A stretch of 7,445 bases of DNA, taken from the NCBI GenBank assembly GCA_900557475.1, contig USTA01000036.1:1-7445 (forward strand), written 5' to 3'. Under the pieces are notes generated by a model. That model saw only the letters and a list, made by a program, of their open reading frames with translations. It made no database searches and was not told the origin of the DNA. The position numbers were made by a program, and so were the translations under genes. Each line of letters opens with the position of its first letter. The stretch's first letter is position 1. Source of the stretch: an uncultured Clostridium sp. Its GTDB lineage: Bacteria > Bacillota > Clostridia > TANB77 > CAG-508. Shown here in pieces: positions 4,760 to 7,445 of this stretch.

Positions 4760-5248
4760 TTATTTTATGTCTTCTACTTTCTTTCCTCTTTTTCTTGCTA
4801 CTTCTTCAATAGTTTCCATGCTTGTTAATCCATTAAGTGTTGCATAAACAACGTTTCTTGGATTATTTGTTCCTAGAACCTTTGTTCTAACATCTCTATA
4901 TCCAGCAAGTTCAAGTACTGGTCTAACACTACCACCTGTTATTAATCCTGTACCTTCTTTTGCAGGCTTTAGCATAACACTTGCACTACCAAATTTTCCA
5001 ATATATTCATGTGGAACTGTTGTTCCTACGATTGGAACTTCTACTAAGTTTTTCTTTGCGTCTTCAATAGCTTTTTTTATTGCATCTGGAACTTCTGCAG
5101 CTTTTCCATTTCCTACGCCTACTTTTCCATTTCCGTCTCCAACAACAACTACTGCGCTAAATCTGAAAGTTCTTCCGCCTTTTACAACTTTAGCAACTCT
5201 ACTTATAGCAACAACTTTCTCTTTTAATTCAGATTCGTTTTCTTGCAC
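4760..5248 (-). CDS. rpsE: 30S ribosomal protein S5 (uS5)
   Basis: S5 helps hold translational accuracy near the decoding centre and mRNA entry tunnel. The 162 residues carry the S5 double-stranded-RNA-binding-like domain. [29 protein letters not shown] spans about 18-46 (key parts VKGGR and GDGNG), followed by the [12 protein letters not shown] helix. The C-terminal domain includes [12 protein letters not shown] and [19 protein letters not shown]. The VKGGR loop, where spectinomycin-resistance changes occur in other bacteria, is intact. The start is GTG at 5248-5246 with GGAGG at 5261-5257, which gives the expected short N-terminus; the gap to rplR is 18 bases. rpmD is missing downstream. 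Confidence 0.98.
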   Translation of the reverse strand: MQENESELKEKVVAISRVAKVVKGGRTFRFSAVVVVGDGNGKVGVGNGKAAEVPDAIKKAIEDAKKNLVEVPIVGTTVPHEYIGKFGSASVMLKPAKEGTGLITGGSVRPVLELAGYRDVRTKVLGTNNPRNVVYATLNGLTSMETIEEVARKRGKKVEDIK

Positions 5249-5266
5249 TTGTTTTTCCTCCTTTTC

Positions 5267-5626
5267 TTAAAATTCTAAACCGCCTTCTCTTGCGCTTTCT
5301 GCTAATGCTTTTACTACACCATGGTACTGATATCCACTTCTATCAAATACAACATTAGTTATCTTTTTATCTTTAGCTCTTTTTGCAATTAGAGCTCCTA
5401 CTTCTTTTGCTGCTTCGATATTTGCGTGTTTTGTTTTTATTTCTTTATCAAGTGTTGAAGCACTAACTAAAGTAGTTCCTTTTACATCATCTATAATTTG
5501 AGCGTAGATTCCTGTATTACTTCTATACATACATAATCTTGGACATTCTGCTGTTCCACTAATTTTTGTACGAACTCTTATATGTCTTCTTGTTCTTTCA
5601 AATTTTCTGTCTGTCTTTGAAACCAT
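5267..5626 (-). CDS. rplR: 50S ribosomal protein L18 (uL18)
   Basis: L18 binds 5S rRNA and, with L5, carries it into the large subunit. The 119 residues have the basic N-terminus ([18 protein letters not shown]) and the family strand [19 protein letters not shown] at about 29-47. The near-canonical C-terminus [26 protein letters not shown] follows (key parts FDRSGY, YHG, ALAE, REGGL). The ATG at 5626-5624 follows AGGAGT at 5638-5633. It lies 36 bases after rplF and 18 before rpsE, in the standard spc order. No anomalies were seen. Confidence 0.98.
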   Translation of the reverse strand: MVSKTDRKFERTRRHIRVRTKISGTAECPRLCMYRSNTGIYAQIIDDVKGTTLVSASTLDKEIKTKHANIEAAKEVGALIAKRAKDKKITNVVFDRSGYQYHGVVKALAESAREGGLEF

Positions 5627-5662
5627 ATCTTAACTCCTTTCTTTAATATATCAGTTCAATTT

Positions 5663-6196
5663 TTATTTCTTACCAGTCTTACCTTCCTTACGTCTAATAT
5701 GTTCTTCAGCATATTTAATACCTTTTCCTCTATAAACTTCAGGTGGTCTCTTTGTTCTGATAACTGCTGCCATTTGACCAACTATTTCTTTATCAATTCC
5801 TCTTACTATTATAGTATTTGGATTTGGTAAATCAAATGTAATTCCCTCTGGTGCATCCATTTCTACTGGGTGTGAATAACCTAAGTTCATTACTAATTTT
5901 GTTCCTTGTTTTTGTGCTCTATAACCAACACCATTTATTTCTAGAGTTCTTGTAAATTCATTAGTTACACCTTCTACCATGTTGCTAATTAATGTTCTTG
6001 TTAGTCCATGTAGGTTTCCATATTCTTTTGATGAAATTTCAACCTTAATCTCTTTTTCTTCTATATTTACTGTAACATTTTCATTTATTTCTCTTGTAAG
6101 AGTTCCCTTTGGTCCTTTTACAGTAAGTTTATTTCCATCTAAAGTAACTGTAACTCCGTCTGGTATTGTTATAGGTTTCTTTCCTATTCTTGACAT
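5663..6196 (-). CDS. rplF: 50S ribosomal protein L6 (uL6)
   Basis: L6 lies near the sarcin-ricin loop and the factor-binding site of the large subunit and is made of two similar domains. The 177 residues start MSRIGKKPI. Domain 1 includes VKGPKGTL (about 27-34) and the LHGLTRTLISNMVEGV helix (about 63-78). Domain 2 contains LEINGVGYRAQ, NLGYSHPV and the conserved region around residues 141-160 (AVIRTKRPPEVYRGKGIKYA), which binds 23S rRNA. The tail is basic (EGKTGKK). The ATG at 6196-6194 is preceded by an AAGGAGGA SD. The gap from rpsH is 64 bases, the longest inside this part of the operon, and no extra gene is visible there. Confidence 0.98.
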   Translation of the reverse strand: MSRIGKKPITIPDGVTVTLDGNKLTVKGPKGTLTREINENVTVNIEEKEIKVEISSKEYGNLHGLTRTLISNMVEGVTNEFTRTLEINGVGYRAQKQGTKLVMNLGYSHPVEMDAPEGITFDLPNPNTIIVRGIDKEIVGQMAAVIRTKRPPEVYRGKGIKYAEEHIRRKEGKTGKK

Positions 6197-6260
6197 TTTG
6201 GATTTTCCTCCTTCTTTTATAATTTTATTTTTTTGCTAATTTATGTAATATAATCTCAAA

Positions 6261-6659
6261 TTACCAAACGTAGCAAATAACTTCTCCGCCTAATCCTTCA
6301 TTTCTTGCATCTTTATCAGTTTTTAGTCCTTTAGATGTAGAAACTAAAGCTATTCCTAAACCATTTAATACCTCTGGTATTTCGTCTTTAGAAACATATA
6401 TTCTTAGACCTGGTTTACTAATTCTTTTTAATCCTGAGATAACTCTTTTTCCTTTTTCATCGTATTTAAGAGTAATTCTTATAATTCCTTGTTTTTCATC
6501 TTTTATCTCTTCAAAAGATGCTATATAACCTTCATCAAATAGAATCTGAGCGATTGCTTTTTTCATATTTGATGCTGGAATGTCAACAGTGTTATGCTTT
6601 GCACTATTTGCATTTCTTATTCTTGTTAGCATATCTGCTATTGGATCTGTTGTATTCAC
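6261..6659 (-). CDS. rpsH: 30S ribosomal protein S8 (uS8)
   Basis: S8 is a primary 16S rRNA-binding protein at helix 21 and, in E. coli, represses spc-operon translation by binding its mRNA near rplE. The 132 residues contain [14 protein letters not shown] at 5-18, the RKISKPG-type loop ([10 protein letters not shown]), and the canonical [13 protein letters not shown] then [10 protein letters not shown]-terminus. The start is GTG at 6659-6657, with an AAGGAGGG SD and the normal N-terminal length; the first ATG inside the gene would remove conserved residues. It lies 27 bases after rpsN. Whether S8 autoregulation exists here cannot be judged, because the upstream target region is largely outside the window. 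Confidence 0.98.
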   Translation of the reverse strand: MNTTDPIADMLTRIRNANSAKHNTVDIPASNMKKAIAQILFDEGYIASFEEIKDEKQGIIRITLKYDEKGKRVISGLKRISKPGLRIYVSKDEIPEVLNGLGIALVSTSKGLKTDKDARNEGLGGEVICYVW

Positions 6660-6686
6660 TTAGTTTTCCCTCCTTTTTTATTATAA

Positions 6687-6872
6687 TTACCAGCTTGCTT
6701 TTTTTACTCCAGGAATTTCACCCTTATGTGCTAATTCTCTAAAGCATATACGGCAAATTCCGTATTTTCTAATATAGGCATGTGGTCTTCCACAAATTTT
6801 GCATCTATTATATTCTCTTGTTTGATATTTTTGCTTTTTAGCTTGTTTTACTTTTAAAGATTTTTTAGCCAT
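6687..6872 (-). CDS. rpsN: 30S ribosomal protein S14 type Z (uS14, zinc-binding)
   Basis: This is the short, 61-residue zinc form of S14, a late-assembling protein of the 30S head. The zinc ribbon ligands are C24, C27, C40 and C43 (CKIC and CRIC), followed by [18 protein letters not shown], the standard C-terminus. The zinc-free form is longer (about 89-100 residues) and is not present here. The ATG at 6872-6870 follows GGAGG at 6890-6886. The gap from rplE is 26 bases and to rpsH 27 bases. The position between L5 and S8 is usual for this gene, and the type fits Gram-positive bacteria. Confidence 0.98.
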   Translation of the reverse strand: MAKKSLKVKQAKKQKYQTREYNRCKICGRPHAYIRKYGICRICFRELAHKGEIPGVKKASW

Positions 6873-6898
6873 TTGCTCTTATTTTCCTCCTTTTTTTA

Positions 6899-7438
6899 CT
6901 ATTTTTTGAAAGGCATACCAAGAAGAGTTAATAGCTCTTTTGCCTCTTCGTCAGTCTTAGCTGTTGTAACAAATATAATGTCCATACCTCTAACTTTATC
7001 TACTTTATCATATTCTATTTCTGGGAATATAAGTTGTTCTTTTATACCCATTGAATAATTTCCTCTTCCATCGAAAGAATCACTTGAAACTCCTCTAAAG
7101 TCTCTTACTCTAGGTAATGCTACATTAAATAGTTTAAATGCAAAATCATACATTTTTCCTTTTCTTAATGTAACCTTTACACCAACATTAACACCTGCTC
7201 TTAATTTGAATGCAGCTATTGATTTCTTTGATTTAGTAATAACAGGTTTTTGTCCTGTAATAGTTGTTACATCTTTAATAGCTCCTTCTAATGACTTAGG
7301 ATCTTCCTTTGTATCTCCTAAACCAATGTTCAAAACTATTTTATCTAACTTTGGAACTTCCATTATTGATTTATATCCAAACTTTTTCATTAAAGCTGGT
7401 ACTACTTCTTTTTCATATTGTTCTCTTAATATTTCCAT
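6899..7438 (-). CDS. rplE: 50S ribosomal protein L5 (uL5)
   Basis: L5 binds 5S rRNA, forms the central protuberance, and contacts the P-site tRNA and S13 across the subunit bridge. The 179 residues are full length. Motifs include [15 protein letters not shown] text at 8-17, [15 protein letters not shown] at about 28-42, [20 protein letters not shown] at about 61-80 (key parts TGQKP, KSIA, FKLR), and [12 protein letters not shown] at about 107-118. The [18 protein letters not shown] region and the C-terminal [11 protein letters not shown] complete it. The ATG at 7438-7436 is consistent with the family N-terminus. Its SD lies outside the window or overlaps the upstream gene, expected to be rplX, of which only seven bases would be visible. 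Confidence 0.97.
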   Translation of the reverse strand: MEILREQYEKEVVPALMKKFGYKSIMEVPKLDKIVLNIGLGDTKEDPKSLEGAIKDVTTITGQKPVITKSKKSIAAFKLRAGVNVGVKVTLRKGKMYDFAFKLFNVALPRVRDFRGVSSDSFDGRGNYSMGIKEQLIFPEIEYDKVDKVRGMDIIFVTTAKTDEEAKELLTLLGMPFKK

Positions 7439-7445
7439 AGTCTTA

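Overview
This window is a stretch of a bacterial S10-spc-alpha ribosomal-protein locus, with every recognised gene on the minus strand. Transcription runs from high to low coordinates. The sequence is strongly AT-rich (roughly a third G+C by eye) and Shine-Dalgarno (SD) sites are strong (GGAGG types). S14 is the short zinc-ribbon form, L36 keeps its zinc ligands, and the order secY-adk-map-infA-rpmJ-rpsM is typical of low-GC Gram-positives. I infer a Firmicute, most likely a clostridium-like lineage; the exact genus cannot be read from these genes.

Layout in transcription order: rplE (7438-6899), rpsN (6872-6687), rpsH (6659-6261), rplF (6196-5663), rplR (5626-5267), rpsE (5248-4760), rplO (4710-4276) and secY (4275-2950). 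A perfect-stem intrinsic terminator follows secY. Next comes an unrecognised 120-residue gene (2814-2452) with a consensus promoter, a 33-bp palindrome over its -10 region, and a terminator of its own. A second near-consensus promoter then drives adk (2231-1569), map (1543-773), infA (684-466), rpmJ (352-239) and the first codons of rpsM (23-1). All rightmost genes make ribosomal subunit proteins. SecY is the translocon channel, Adk balances adenylates, Map trims N-terminal Met from new proteins, and IF-1 and L36 serve initiation and the large subunit.

The ribosomal genes are ordinary, with three departures. rpmD (L30) is missing from its usual place between rpsE and rplO, where only 49 bases lie. 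No KOW-domain gene sits between map and infA. The secY-adk junction carries the independent accessory gene, whose protein is two near-identical copies of a charged helical unit. That cassette (about 2320-2943) is the most unusual part of the window. Non-coding leaders before rpmJ and rpsM hold inverted repeats that may be regulatory.
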